Shown here: positions 7,978 to 16,538 of the stretch, in pieces
Numbering within the stretch: the stretch's first letter is position 1
Layout: each line of letters starts with the position of its first letter
Assembly (NCBI RefSeq): GCF_001513975.1
Contig: NZ_KQ947987.1
Span: forward strand, 244,019-308,018
DNA: 64,000 nt
From: Streptomyces curacoi
GTDB lineage: Bacteria > Actinomycetota > Actinomycetes > Streptomycetales > Streptomycetaceae
Reading direction: 5' to 3'
Made by a program: the position numbers and the translations under genes
The notes under the pieces: model-generated
Told to the model about the DNA's origin: nothing
Database searches by the model: none
What the model saw: the letters and a program-made list of their open reading frames with translations, nothing else

Positions 7978-9044
7978 GCCGGCCCCTGTCCACCGAGCCT
8001 GGCCAGCAACCCGGTCAGCACGTCCGGCGACACCGTCACGCTGTCGATCCGCGGCAGGTTCTCGGCGACCTTTGTCCCGGCGAGCGCGTGCAGCGTCGCC
8101 ACGTCCACCTCCGCGTGCACCCGCAGCCAGGCCGCCTGCGCCCGCGCCCGCGCTTCACCGACCTCACGCGCCCCCTCGGCCTCGGCGCGGGCCAGCCGTA
8201 CGGACCGGGTGGCCTCCGCCTGCGTGAGCCGCACCGTCCGCGCGGCCTCCGCCTCGGCCAGCCGTACCGTCCGCGCGGCTTCCGCCTCGGCCCGCACCGC
8301 GTCGGCCGCGGCATGCTCCTCGGCCTCACGCCGCGCGTTCGTCCCCCGCTGCTCCACCAACTGCTCCTCGCGGCGGGCGAGTTCGATCTGGCTGGCCAGT
8401 TCGTTCTCGGCGATCGCGCGTTCCCGCTCGACGGCGACCGCGCGCCGCTCGTAGGTCGCCCGGTCGGCCTCCTGCTGGATCTGCTCGCGGGCCGGGGTGC
8501 GCAGTGCCCGCTCCACCTCCGGTTCCGGCCGCAGGGCTACGACGCGTACGGCGACCACCTCGATGCCGGTCGCCGGGATCCGGGGCTCCTCGGCCAGGCC
8601 CGCCGTGATCCGCTCCCGCACCGCCGCGACCCCGTCGACCAGCGCCGCCGACAGGGGCGTACGGGCCAGGACGTCCAGCGCGTGCTGCTGTGCCGACTCC
8701 GTCAGAAGCGTCCCCAGCTGCTCCAGCGGGGTGCCCCGCCAAGCGCCGGTGTCCGGGTCGATGGAGAAGTCCAGCCGCGTCGCGGCCACCGCCGGGTCGC
8801 TGATCCGGTAGGTGACCGTCGCCTGGACGGCCACGTCCTGGAAGTCGGACGTACGGGCATGGAAGGTCATCGCCAACTCCCGGTCGTCGACCGGAACTTC
8901 GGAGAGCGCTGCGGTCAGGGCCCGGAACCAGAAGCTCAGGCCGGGGCCGTCGTGCAGCAGCTTTCCGGCGCGGTGGTGGCGGATGTGGGCCGTGGGCGCG
9001 GCGCGCAGATGGCGCCGGCCGAGGCGCCGGGTGATGTCGGCCAT
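7974..9044 (-). CDS. SPFH/Band-7 domain protein (NrtR-regulon OrfX-like)
   Basis: A 356-residue Band-7 (stomatin/prohibitin-type) protein. The SPFH domain spans about 40-190 ([20 protein letters not shown], then [15 protein letters not shown]). It is followed by a long charged coiled-coil, about 195-310. Within it a 10-residue unit is repeated about four times ([30 protein letters not shown]), mirrored by near-identical 30-bp DNA repeats at about 8150-8300. Unlike many flotillins it has no clear N-terminal membrane segment, so any membrane role is uncertain. It is the first gene of a two-gene operon with the PpnK-like protein, behind two operators at 9066-9114. Confidence 0.82.
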   Translation of the reverse strand: MADITRRLGRRHLRAAPTAHIRHHRAGKLLHDGPGLSFWFRALTAALSEVPVDDRELAMTFHARTSDFQDVAVQATVTYRISDPAVAATRLDFSIDPDTGAWRGTPLEQLGTLLTESAQQHALDVLARTPLSAALVDGVAAVRERITAGLAEEPRIPATGIEVVAVRVVALRPEPEVERALRTPAREQIQQEADRATYERRAVAVERERAIAENELASQIELARREEQLVEQRGTNARREAEEHAAADAVRAEAEAARTVRLAEAEAARTVRLTQAEATRSVRLARAEAEGAREVGEARARAQAAWLRVHAEVDVATLHALAGTKVAENLPRIDSVTVSPDVLTGLLARLGGQGPA

Positions 9045-9065
9045 GGAGATGCAGCCCCCTCTTTT

Positions 9066-9114
9066 TCGTCATGTAGACGATAAGCAGGCGTCCTGGTTGT
9101 CGTCAAGGGGACGA
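9066..9114. promoter_or_regulatory. Twin TCGTC-N5-GACGA operators (candidate NrtR sites)
   Basis: Two inverted repeats with identical arms lie just upstream of the Band-7 gene: TCGTCATGTAGACGA at 9066-9080 and TCGTCAAGGGGACGA at 9100-9114, 34 bp apart (about three helical turns). The flanking sequence is also symmetric (tttTCGTC and GACGAaaa). The genes they precede match known NrtR targets, so NrtR is the best guess. The sites also lie upstream of arcA on the other strand. Confidence 0.7.
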
Positions 9115-9171
9115 AAAGAAGAAGGGGGCAAGCAGGGGGTGAAGGCGGCTCCCGATGGTCAGGATGGAGAC

Positions 9172-10395
9172 ATGGGATTCCATGTCGACTCCGAGGCCGG
9201 GCGGCTGCGCCGCGTCATCCTGCACCGGCCGGATCTCGAGCTCAAAAGGCTCACCCCCAGCAACAAGGACGCCCTGCTCTTCGACGACGTGCTGTGGGTG
9301 CGCCGGGCGCGCGCCGAGCACGACGGGTTCGCCGACGTGCTGCGCGACCGCGGGGTCACCGTCCACCTCTTCGGCGAGCTGCTCACCGAGGCCCTGGAGA
9401 TCCCGGCGGCCAGGAAGCTCGTCCTCGACCGGGTCTTCGACGAGAAGGAGTACGGGGTGCTCGCCACCGACCACCTCCGTGCGGCCTTCGAGGGCCTGCC
9501 CTCACGCGAACTGGCCGAGGCCCTGGTCGGCGGGATGACCAAGCGGGAGTTCCTGGAGGCGCACCCCGAGCCGATCTCCGTGCGCTTCCATGTCATGGAG
9601 TTGGACGACTTCCTGCTGGCCCCCCTGCCCAACCACCTCTTCACCCGGGACACCTCCGCCTGGATCTACGACGGCGTCTCCGTCAACGCCATGCGCTGGC
9701 CGGCGCGGCAGCGCGAGACGGTCCACTTCGAGGCGATCTACCGGCACCATCCCCTCTTCCGTGAGGAAACGTTCCACGTCTGGTCCGAGGGGCAGGCCGA
9801 CTACCCCTCCACCATCGAGGGCGGGGACGTGCTGGTGATCGGCAACGGCGCGGTCCTCATCGGGATGAGTGAGCGGACCACCCCCCAGGCCGTCGAGATG
9901 CTCGCCCACAAGCTGTTCGCCGCCGGGTCGGCGCAGACCATCGTGGCGCTCGACATGCCCAAGCGGCGCGCCCTCATGCACCTCGACACCGTGATGACGA
10001 TGGTCGACGGCGATGTCTTCACCCAGTACGCCGGGCTCGGCATGCTCCGCTCGTACACCATCGAACCGGGCGCCGGCGACAAGGAGCTGAAGGTCACCGA
10101 CCATCCGCCGGAGCACATGCACCGCGCGATCGCCGCCGCCCTGGGCCTCAGCGAGATCCGCGTCCTGACCGCGACCCAGGACGTCCACTCGGCCGAACGC
10201 GAGCAGTGGGACGACGGCTGCAATGTGCTGGCCGTCGAGCCGGGGGTCGTCGTCGCCTACGAGCGCAACTCCACCACCAACACGCATCTGCGCAAGCAGG
10301 GCATCGAGGTGATCGAGATCCCGGGCAGCGAGCTGGGGCGGGGGAGGGGCGGGCCGCGCTGTATGAGCTGTCCGGTCGAACGGGAGCCCGTGTAG
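9172..10395 (+). CDS. arcA: Arginine deiminase
   Basis: Hydrolyses L-arginine to citrulline and ammonia, first step of the ADI pathway. At 407 aa the length is typical. Visible motifs are the N-terminal [18 protein letters not shown], the substrate Asp region [13 protein letters not shown] near 155, the catalytic His region [10 protein letters not shown] near 270, and the active-site Cys in [14 protein letters not shown] about 10 residues from the C-terminus. The ATG at 9172 follows GGATGGAGAC, a good ribosome site. A carbamoyltransferase gene lies 146 bp downstream, but no carbamate kinase is present, so only the first two ADI steps are encoded here. Confidence 0.95.
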   Translation: MGFHVDSEAGRLRRVILHRPDLELKRLTPSNKDALLFDDVLWVRRARAEHDGFADVLRDRGVTVHLFGELLTEALEIPAARKLVLDRVFDEKEYGVLATDHLRAAFEGLPSRELAEALVGGMTKREFLEAHPEPISVRFHVMELDDFLLAPLPNHLFTRDTSAWIYDGVSVNAMRWPARQRETVHFEAIYRHHPLFREETFHVWSEGQADYPSTIEGGDVLVIGNGAVLIGMSERTTPQAVEMLAHKLFAAGSAQTIVALDMPKRRALMHLDTVMTMVDGDVFTQYAGLGMLRSYTIEPGAGDKELKVTDHPPEHMHRAIAAALGLSEIRVLTATQDVHSAEREQWDDGCNVLAVEPGVVVAYERNSTTNTHLRKQGIEVIEIPGSELGRGRGGPRCMSCPVEREPV

Positions 10396-10400
10396 CCGCA

Positions 10401-10470
10401 GGGTCGAACCGCACGGGTCGAGCCGCACGGGTCGAACCGCTCGGGTCGAACCGCTCGGGTCGAACGCGGG
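10401..10470. repeat. 14-bp tandem repeat between arcA and argF
   Basis: Five consecutive units of GGGTCGAACCGCAC or GGGTCGAACCGCTC, four of them full length (10401, 10415, 10429, 10443) and a degenerate fifth at 10457. The array fills about half of the arcA-argF gap. Each unit holds TCGA, so the RNA could fold in several registers. Copy number is likely to vary between strains. Confidence 0.85.
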
Positions 10471-10472
10471 GC

Positions 10473-10512
10473 CGTATAGAAATTCTGAAGCTCGTATAGA
10501 CTTCCAGAGTTC
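10473..10512 (+). promoter_or_regulatory. Direct repeat upstream of argF, possible ArgR/promoter site
   Basis: CGTATAGAAATTCTGAAG at 10473 is repeated 20 bp later as CGTATAGACTTCCAGAG at 10493, two helical turns apart. The first copy holds the small palindrome AGAAATTCT. This AT-rich island is the only one near the argF start. It resembles an arginine (ARG) box pair or a promoter core, but the match is not strong enough to name the factor. Confidence 0.4.
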
Positions 10513-10541
10513 CCTGTTCTCGCACCTCTGGAGCGCCCCCC

Positions 10542-11549
10542 ATGGCGACAGTCCCGACCGCCCTCGCCGGCCGCCACTTCCTCAAGGAGCTCGACTTCAC
10601 CGAGCAGCAGTTCCTCGGGCTGGTCGAGCTGGCCGCCGAGCTGAAGGCCGCCAAGAAGGCCGGGACCGAGACCCAGTACCTGCGGGGCAGGAACATCGCG
10701 CTGATCTTCGAGAAGACCTCGACGCGCACCCGCTGCGCGTTCGAGGTCGCGGCCGCCGACCAGGGCGCCTCGACGACGTACCTCGACCCGTCCGGCTCGC
10801 AGATCGGGCACAAGGAGTCCGTGAAGGACACCGCGCGCGTGCTGGGCCGGATGTACGACGCGATCGAGTACCGCGGGGACAGCCAGGCCAAGGTGGAGGA
10901 GCTGGCGCAGTACGCCGGCGTGCCCGTCTACAACGGCCTCACCGACGACTGGCACCCCACCCAGATGCTCGCCGATGTGCTCACCATGACCGAGCACACG
11001 AGCAAGCCCGTCAAGGAGATCGCCTTCGCCTACCTCGGCGACGCCCGTTTCAACATGGGCAACTCCTACCTGGTCACCGGCGCCCTGCTCGGCATGGACG
11101 TGCGCATCGTCGCGCCCAAGGAGTACTGGCCGGGTGACGAGGTCGTCGCCCGGGCCCGCGAGCTGGCGGAGGGCAGCGGCGCCGTCATCACGCTCACCGA
11201 GGACGTCGGCGAGGGCGTGCGGGGGGCCGACTTCGTCGCCACCGATGTGTGGGTCTCCATGGGGGAGCCCAAGGAGGTCTGGGACGAGCGGATCGCCGCG
11301 CTCGGCTCTTACGCCGTGACCATGGATGTACTGCGGGCCACGGGCAATCCCGACGTCAAGTTCCTGCACTGCCTGCCCGCGTTCCATGACCTCGGCACGA
11401 AGGTCGGGCGGGAGATCTTCGACAGCCATGGTCTGGAGTCGCTGGAGGTGACCGACGAGGTGTTCGAGTCGGCGCACTCGGTGGTCTTCGACGAGGCGGA
11501 GAACCGGATGCACACGATCAAGGCCGTTCTGGTGGCGACGCTCGCCTGA
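10542..11549 (+). CDS. argF: Ornithine carbamoyltransferase
   Basis: Interconverts ornithine plus carbamoyl phosphate and citrulline. The 335-residue protein shows the carbamoyl-phosphate motif [15 protein letters not shown] near residue 60, the HPTQMLAD motif near 145, and the ornithine-loop HCLPAFHD near 275. Its position behind arcA suggests a catabolic (ArcB-like) direction, breaking citrulline to carbamoyl phosphate. Sequence alone does not separate this from the biosynthetic ArgF role, and Streptomyces annotations usually use argF. GGAG lies 9 nt before the ATG. Confidence 0.93.
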   Translation: MATVPTALAGRHFLKELDFTEQQFLGLVELAAELKAAKKAGTETQYLRGRNIALIFEKTSTRTRCAFEVAAADQGASTTYLDPSGSQIGHKESVKDTARVLGRMYDAIEYRGDSQAKVEELAQYAGVPVYNGLTDDWHPTQMLADVLTMTEHTSKPVKEIAFAYLGDARFNMGNSYLVTGALLGMDVRIVAPKEYWPGDEVVARARELAEGSGAVITLTEDVGEGVRGADFVATDVWVSMGEPKEVWDERIAALGSYAVTMDVLRATGNPDVKFLHCLPAFHDLGTKVGREIFDSHGLESLEVTDEVFESAHSVVFDEAENRMHTIKAVLVATLA

Positions 11550-11580
11550 GCGCGCCGGTGGGGCAGCGCCGTCCGGGTCG

Positions 11581-12033
11581 TCACAGTGGCCGCCGCTGAG
11601 CCGGTACGGTCGGCAGCCGGAACCACACCGCCTTGCCGGAGCCGGTGGGGCGGTGGCCGCAGGACGAGCTCAGGGCGCGGATCAGAAGCAGGCCGCGGCC
11701 GTGCTCCTGCCAGGGATCGGGCTCACCCGCGAGCGGCCGGGTCAGATTGCCGGGCGGTGCCGGGTCCGGGTCGTGCACCTCGACCTGGCAGCCGGACGGC
11801 AGCAGCTCCACCACGAGCTCTATGGGGGCGTCGCCCGTGGTGTGCTCCACGGCGTTCGCCACCAGCTCCGCCGTCAGCAGCTCCGCGGTGTCGCTGTCGG
11901 CGGCATGCTCCAGCTCGGCCAGCGCCGTACGGACCAGTGCGCGCGCGACGGGCACGGCCGCGGTGGTGTGCGGCAGTGCGATGCGCCAGGAGGCGGAGGC
12001 AGCGGAGCGATCTTGCAAGGTGGGTCCGTTCAT
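11581..12033 (-). CDS. RsbW-like ATP-binding protein (HATPase_c_2)
   Basis: A 150-residue single-domain GHKL ATPase of the anti-sigma/serine kinase type that is very abundant in Streptomyces. Visible are the N-box ELLTAELVANAVEHT near 52, the G1-type segment VEVHDPDPAPP near 86, and the G2-type glycine loop EHGRGLLLIRALSSS near 112. Members bind ATP and control sigma factors or anti-anti-sigma partners. No sigma factor or antagonist is adjacent, so the target is unknown. It faces argF tail to tail. Confidence 0.85.
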   Translation of the reverse strand: MNGPTLQDRSAASASWRIALPHTTAAVPVARALVRTALAELEHAADSDTAELLTAELVANAVEHTTGDAPIELVVELLPSGCQVEVHDPDPAPPGNLTRPLAGEPDPWQEHGRGLLLIRALSSSCGHRPTGSGKAVWFRLPTVPAQRRPL

Positions 12034-12263
12034 GAGCAGGCAGTCCTGCTTTCAACCTGTTGAATGGTACGGCGCCACCCGGCGGCGATGTCCGACGGGC
12101 ACCGTTCGGGACCGACGGCCCCGACTGCTGGGCGGCTTACCCGGGTGAACGGTCGGCCGCGCCCCGCCGATCCCGCCGTTACGCGGGTGTCGAGGAGCCG
12201 TGACGGATGTGACCGGACAAGGTCATACCCCGTCGGCCTATTGCGTACTCATGACGACAGTCA

Positions 12264-12315
12264 AAGTTAGGTGATAACTTCGAGGGGTAGAGCTCAGTAG
12301 GGGCAGAGCTCAGTG
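12264..12315 (+). promoter_or_regulatory. Operator-like repeats upstream of the enoyl-CoA hydratase
   Basis: The 320-bp gap at 12034-12353 holds no gene that I can support. Close to the hydratase it contains the inverted repeat AAGTT-N7-AACTT (12264-12280). This is followed by two 16-bp direct repeats, GGGGTAGAGCTCAGTA (12284) and GGGGCAGAGCTCAGTG (12300), each centred on GAGCTC. They end 38 bp before the ATG. They could bind the cluster's PaaX regulator; no similar repeat was seen at the divergent ligase promoter. Confidence 0.45.
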
Positions 12316-12353
12316 AGGCAGTGCCCGCCGTCCGCCCGAGGAGGCCGCACGTC

Positions 12354-13181
12354 ATGAGTCCCTTCACCGGCTCCGCCGCCCGCACCCCCGACTGGAAGCA
12401 TCTGCGGGTCGAGCACGCCGACGGCGTCGCCACCGTCACCCTCGCCCGCCCCGAGAAACTCAACGCGCTCACCTTCGGCGCCTACGCCGACCTGCGCGAT
12501 CTGCTCGCCGAGCTGTCCCGGGAGAAGGCGGTGCGGGCCCTGGTGCTGGCCGGCGAGGGCCGCGGCTTCTGCTCCGGCGGCGACGTCGACGAGATCATCG
12601 GCGCGACCCTGTCCATGGACACCGCCCAGCTCCTCGACTTCAACCGGATGACCGGGCAGGTCGTGCGGGCCGTGCGGGAGTGTCCGTTCCCGGTGATCGC
12701 GGCGGTGCACGGGGTGGCGGCGGGAGCCGGGGCCGTACTGGCGCTCGCGGCCGACTTCCGGGTGGCCGACCCCACCGCCCGCTTCGCCTTCCTCTTCACC
12801 CGGGTCGGCCTGTCGGGCGGCGACATGGGTGCCGCGTATCTGCTGCCGAGGGTCGTCGGGCTCGGGCACGCGACCCGGCTGCTGATGCTGGGCGAGCCGG
12901 TACGCGCTCCCGAGGCCGAGCGGATCGGGCTGATCAGCGAACTGACGGAGGAGGGAAGGGTGGATGAGGCCGCGGGGGCGCTCGCCCGCCGCCTGGCCGA
13001 GGGTCCGGCCTTGGCGTACGCCCAGACGAAAGCGCTCCTGACGGCCGAGCTGGACATGCCACTGGCGGCGGCGGTGGAAATGGACGCCTCGACTCAGGCC
13101 CTCCTGATGAACGGTGAGGACTACGCGGAATTCCACGCGGCATTCTCGGAGAAGCGTCCACCGAAATGGCGAGGGAGGTAG
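12354..13181 (+). CDS. Enoyl-CoA hydratase/isomerase family protein
   Basis: A 275-residue crotonase-fold enzyme. The oxyanion-hole segments are clear: GRGFCSGGDVDEI near residue 70 and HGVAAGAGAVLALAADFRV near 120. LFTRVGLSGGDMGAAYLL carries an acidic residue at the usual catalytic region. GAGGAGGC precedes the ATG at 12354. The next gene starts only 4 bp after its stop, so it is co-transcribed with the monooxygenase/OYE fusion. In this cluster it probably hydrates, or opens, the ring product of the aromatic CoA thioester; the exact step is inferred. Confidence 0.88.
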   Translation: MSPFTGSAARTPDWKHLRVEHADGVATVTLARPEKLNALTFGAYADLRDLLAELSREKAVRALVLAGEGRGFCSGGDVDEIIGATLSMDTAQLLDFNRMTGQVVRAVRECPFPVIAAVHGVAAGAGAVLALAADFRVADPTARFAFLFTRVGLSGGDMGAAYLLPRVVGLGHATRLLMLGEPVRAPEAERIGLISELTEEGRVDEAAGALARRLAEGPALAYAQTKALLTAELDMPLAAAVEMDASTQALLMNGEDYAEFHAAFSEKRPPKWRGR

Positions 13182-13184
13182 GGG

Positions 13185-15578
13185 ATGCTCTCGGCCGAGG
13201 GAACCGCACCCACCTCAGGGGCGCGGGCCTGTGCTGAATTTGCGGCTACCGCCGCGCGGGCGCGACCAGCCCCCACAAGGCCGCAGTCGCCGACGACGAC
13301 CAGCCGTCCCCTACGAGTCGCCGTCGTCGGCGGCGGCCCCGGCGGCCTCTACGCCGCAGCACTGCTCAAACGCCTCGACCCCACACGCGAAGTCACCGTC
13401 TGGGAACGCAACGCCCCCGACGACACCTTCGGCTTCGGAGTGGTCCTCTCCGACGAAACCCTCGGCGGCATCGAACACGCGGACCCGGTCGTCTACGAGG
13501 CCCTCCAGAAGGACTTCATCCGCTGGGACGACATCGACATCGTCCACCGCAACACCCGCCACACCTCCGGAGGCCACGGCTTCGCCGCCCTCGGCAGGAA
13601 GCGCCTCCTGCAGATCCTGCACGACCGCTGCCACGCCCTCGGCGTAGAGCTCCGCTTCCGCTCCGAGGCCCCTTACCCCGCCAGGCTGGCGGAGACATAC
13701 GACCTGGTCATCGCCGCCGACGGTGTGCACAGCACCACCCGTGAGGCCTACGCCCATGTGTTCCGCCCCCATGTGGCCACCCACCACTGCCGCTACATCT
13801 GGCTGGCCGCCGACTTCGCCTTCGACGCCTTCCGCTTCGAGATCGCCGAGACCGAGCACGGCGTGATGCAACTGCACGGCTACCCCTACGCGGCCGACGC
13901 CTCCACCGTCATCGTCGAGATGCGCGAGGAGGTGTGGCAGGCGGCCGGGTTCGACGAACTCGACGAGCAGGAGTCGATCGCACGCTGCGCCAAGATCTTC
14001 GCCGACGCTCTCGGCGGACGGCCGCTGAAGTCCAACAAGTCGGCGTGGACCACCTTCCGCACCGTCGTCAACGAACGCTGGTCGCACGGCAACGTCGTCC
14101 TGCTCGGCGACGCCGCCCACACCGCCCACTTCTCCATCGGCTCCGGCACCAAGCTCGCCGTCGAGGACGCCCTCGCGCTCGCCGCCTGCCTGGAGGAACA
14201 GCCCGATGTCGCAAGCGCGCTGAGCGCCTACGAGGAGGAGCGCAAGCCGGTCGTCGCCTCCACCCAGCGCGCCGCCCGGGCCAGCCTGGAGTGGTTCGAG
14301 AACCTCGGCCTCTACCTCGGCCAGCCGCCCCGCCAGTTCGCCTTCAACCTGCTCACCCGCAGCCGCCGCGTCACCCACGACAACCTGCGCCTGCGTGACG
14401 CCCGCTTCACCGAGGCCGTGGAGCGCGACTTCGGCTGCCCGCCCGGCACGCCCCCGATGTTCACCCCGTTCCGGCTGCGCGGCCTGACCCTGCGCAACCG
14501 CGTCGTCGTGTCCCCGATGGACATGTACTCGGCCACGGACGGCGTCCCCGGCGACTTCCACCTCGTCCACCTCGGCGCCCGCGCCCTGGGCGGCGCCGGC
14601 CTGGTGATGACGGAGATGGTGTGCGTCAGCCCGGAGGGACGCATCACCCCCGGCTGCGCCGGCCTCTACACCGGCAAACAGGCCGAGGCATGGAAGCGGA
14701 TCGTCCAGTTCGTGCACGCACAGGCACCCGGCACCGCGATCGGCGTGCAGCTCGGGCACAGCGGGCGCAAGGGCTCGACCAAACTGATGTGGGAAGGCAT
14801 CGACGAGCCCCTGGAGGACGGCAACTGGCCGCTCGTGGCCGCCTCCCCGATCCCCTACAAGCCGTACAGCCAGACCCCGCGCGAGCTCAGCCGCGCCCAA
14901 CTCACCGACATTCGCGAGCAGTTCACGGCAGCCGCCTGGCGCGCCGCCCGCGCCGGATTCGACCTGCTGGAACTGCACTGCGCGCACGGCTATCTGCTCT
15001 CCGGCTTCCTCTCCCCGCTGACCAACCGCCGCACCGACGCCTACGGCGGATCCCTCGAAAAGCGGCTCCGCTTCCCGCTGGAGGTCTTCGACGCCGTCCG
15101 GGGCGTATGGCCCGAGGAACGGCCCATGACCGTCCGTATCTCCGCTACCGACTGGGCCGAGGGCGGCACGACCGCCGAGGACGCCGTCGAGATCGCCCGC
15201 GCCTTCGCCGCGCACGGCGCCGACGCGATCGACGTCTCGACCGGGCAGGTCGTGGCCGACGAGGAGCCGGAGTTCGGGCGGTCGTACCAGACGCCGTACG
15301 CGGACCGGATCCGTCACACGACCGGCCTCCCAGTGATCGCGGTCGGCGCGATCTCCTCCTGGGACGACGTCAACTCCCTGATCCTGGCGGGCCGCACCGA
15401 CCTGTGCGCCCTCGCCCGCCCTCATCTCTACGACCCGCACTGGACGCTGCACGCGGCGGCCGAGCAGGGCTACGAGGGTCCGGGCGTCGTCTGGCCGGCC
15501 CCGTACCGGGCGGGCAGCCGACGCCCGCAGACCGGACGCACGGACGCCCCGAAGCCCCGCTTGACGCTCGGCAGTTGA
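13185..15578 (+). CDS. Bifunctional flavin monooxygenase/OYE fusion (2-aminobenzoyl-CoA or salicylyl-CoA type)
   Basis: A 797-residue fusion. Residues about 43-410 form a class A FAD monooxygenase (VAVVGGGPGGLYAAALLKR; VLLGDAAHTAHFSIGSG). Residues about 425-780 form an Old-Yellow-Enzyme FMN reductase (MFTPFRLRGLTLRNRVVVSP; LLELHCAHGYLLSGFLSPLT). The architecture is that of 2-aminobenzoyl-CoA monooxygenase/reductase, whose relatives are annotated as salicylyl-CoA 5-hydroxylase. It dearomatises or hydroxylates an aromatic CoA thioester using NAD(P)H. AGGTAGGGG precedes the ATG at 13185. The first 43 residues are an Ala/Pro/Arg-rich extension from a genomic repeat; I found no ATG or GTG between it and the FAD motif. 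Confidence 0.88.
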   Translation: MLSAEGTAPTSGARACAEFAATAARARPAPTRPQSPTTTSRPLRVAVVGGGPGGLYAAALLKRLDPTREVTVWERNAPDDTFGFGVVLSDETLGGIEHADPVVYEALQKDFIRWDDIDIVHRNTRHTSGGHGFAALGRKRLLQILHDRCHALGVELRFRSEAPYPARLAETYDLVIAADGVHSTTREAYAHVFRPHVATHHCRYIWLAADFAFDAFRFEIAETEHGVMQLHGYPYAADASTVIVEMREEVWQAAGFDELDEQESIARCAKIFADALGGRPLKSNKSAWTTFRTVVNERWSHGNVVLLGDAAHTAHFSIGSGTKLAVEDALALAACLEEQPDVASALSAYEEERKPVVASTQRAARASLEWFENLGLYLGQPPRQFAFNLLTRSRRVTHDNLRLRDARFTEAVERDFGCPPGTPPMFTPFRLRGLTLRNRVVVSPMDMYSATDGVPGDFHLVHLGARALGGAGLVMTEMVCVSPEGRITPGCAGLYTGKQAEAWKRIVQFVHAQAPGTAIGVQLGHSGRKGSTKLMWEGIDEPLEDGNWPLVAASPIPYKPYSQTPRELSRAQLTDIREQFTAAAWRAARAGFDLLELHCAHGYLLSGFLSPLTNRRTDAYGGSLEKRLRFPLEVFDAVRGVWPEERPMTVRISATDWAEGGTTAEDAVEIARAFAAHGADAIDVSTGQVVADEEPEFGRSYQTPYADRIRHTTGLPVIAVGAISSWDDVNSLILAGRTDLCALARPHLYDPHWTLHAAAEQGYEGPGVVWPAPYRAGSRRPQTGRTDAPKPRLTLGS
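13214..13300. repeat. Streptomyces-type interspersed repeat at the fusion gene's 5' end
   Basis: The segment cctcaggggcgcggg ... gcgcgaccagcccccac ... ggccgcag resembles a very common Streptomyces intergenic repeat (CAGGGGCGCGGGGAACTGCG then GCGACCAGCCCC in the form I recall). Here the centre is altered. It lies within the first 40 codons of the monooxygenase reading frame and encodes a low-complexity Ala/Arg/Pro stretch unlike the family. Confidence 0.55.
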
Positions 15579-15710
15579 GGACTGGTCGTCGTCGCCGAGC
15601 CCCTGGTCACCGCATCCACACCGGCCCGCGCTCCGCCGGCAGCGCGTACCCGGCGCACCTCGGAAACCAGCCCCGAGGGTCGGGTGAGTCGCGCAGGGCG
15701 GGCGCTTCGG

Positions 15711-16523
15711 TCACAGGCCCGCGAACTCTGCCCCCGCGTCCCGCAAGCGTTCGTGCAGCCCCCGGAAGACGGCTGCCGAGCGGGCGCCCGGCCAGCCCTC
15801 GGGCAGCAGCCGGGCGGGCAGGCCCGGGTCGGTGTAGGGGAGGTGACGCCAGGAGTCCAGGGCGAGCAGGTAGTCCCGGTAGGCCTCCTCGGGCGGGGTG
15901 TCCTCCCGTCGCTCCCAGTCGCGCAGCACGCGCGCGTGCCGGTCGAGGTACTCCTCGTGCTCCTTTGCGATCGCGGCCAGGTCCCACCAGCGGGCGACGG
16001 CCTCGGCGGTCGGCGCGAAGCCGAGGTGCTCGCCGCGGAAGAAGTCCACGTACTCCTCCAGACGCAGCCGCTGCAGGGTGTGCCTGGCCTCCTCGTAGAG
16101 CCGCGCCGGAGCGATCCACACGCCGGGAGCCGCCGTCCCGAAGCCGAGCCCGGCCAGCCGGGAGCGCAGCACATGCCGCTTCTGCCGCTCCGACTCCGGC
16201 ACCGAGAACACCGCGAGCACCCAGCCCTCGTCCTCGGGCGGCGCGGTGCGGTAGATGCGCCGGTCGCCGTCGTCGAGCAGCTGCCGGGCGTCCGGTGACA
16301 GCTCGTACCCGGCCGCGCCCTGCGCCGTGCGGGCCGGCAGCAGCAGCCCGCGCCGCTTCAGCCGGGACACCGACGAACGTACCGAGGGTGCGTCCACGCC
16401 GACCGCGGCCAGGAGTCTGATCAGCTCGGCGACCGGCACCGGGCCGGGCATGTGGCGGCCGTAGGCGCCGTAGAGCGTGACGATGAGAGACCGTGGTGCA
16501 TGCTGGTCGGACACGTTGATCAT
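15711..16523 (-). CDS. PaaX family transcriptional regulator
   Basis: A 270-residue PaaX-type repressor. It has an N-terminal winged helix (ELIRLLAAVGVDAPSVRSSV near 33, then RLKRRGLLLPART), the central PaaX domain (YRTAPPEDEGWVLAVFSVPE near 90) and the C-terminal PaaX-C region (RDYLLALDSWRHLPYTDPGL). PaaX proteins sense aryl-CoA thioesters such as phenylacetyl-CoA. The gene starts 15 bp after the CoA ligase stop, on the same strand, so the sensor is made together with the enzyme that forms its likely inducer. It faces the hydratase-monooxygenase operon tail to tail. Confidence 0.92.
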   Translation of the reverse strand: MINVSDQHAPRSLIVTLYGAYGRHMPGPVPVAELIRLLAAVGVDAPSVRSSVSRLKRRGLLLPARTAQGAAGYELSPDARQLLDDGDRRIYRTAPPEDEGWVLAVFSVPESERQKRHVLRSRLAGLGFGTAAPGVWIAPARLYEEARHTLQRLRLEEYVDFFRGEHLGFAPTAEAVARWWDLAAIAKEHEEYLDRHARVLRDWERREDTPPEEAYRDYLLALDSWRHLPYTDPGLPARLLPEGWPGARSAAVFRGLHERLRDAGAEFAGL

Positions 16524-16538
16524 CTTAGGTCGTACGGA

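Noticed and set aside
10401..10470. Possible CRISPR array (14-bp repeats)
   Set aside because: Units are too short, directly abutting and without spacers; no cas gene is present. The 30-bp repeats at 1-92 and 63301-63370 also have no spacers.
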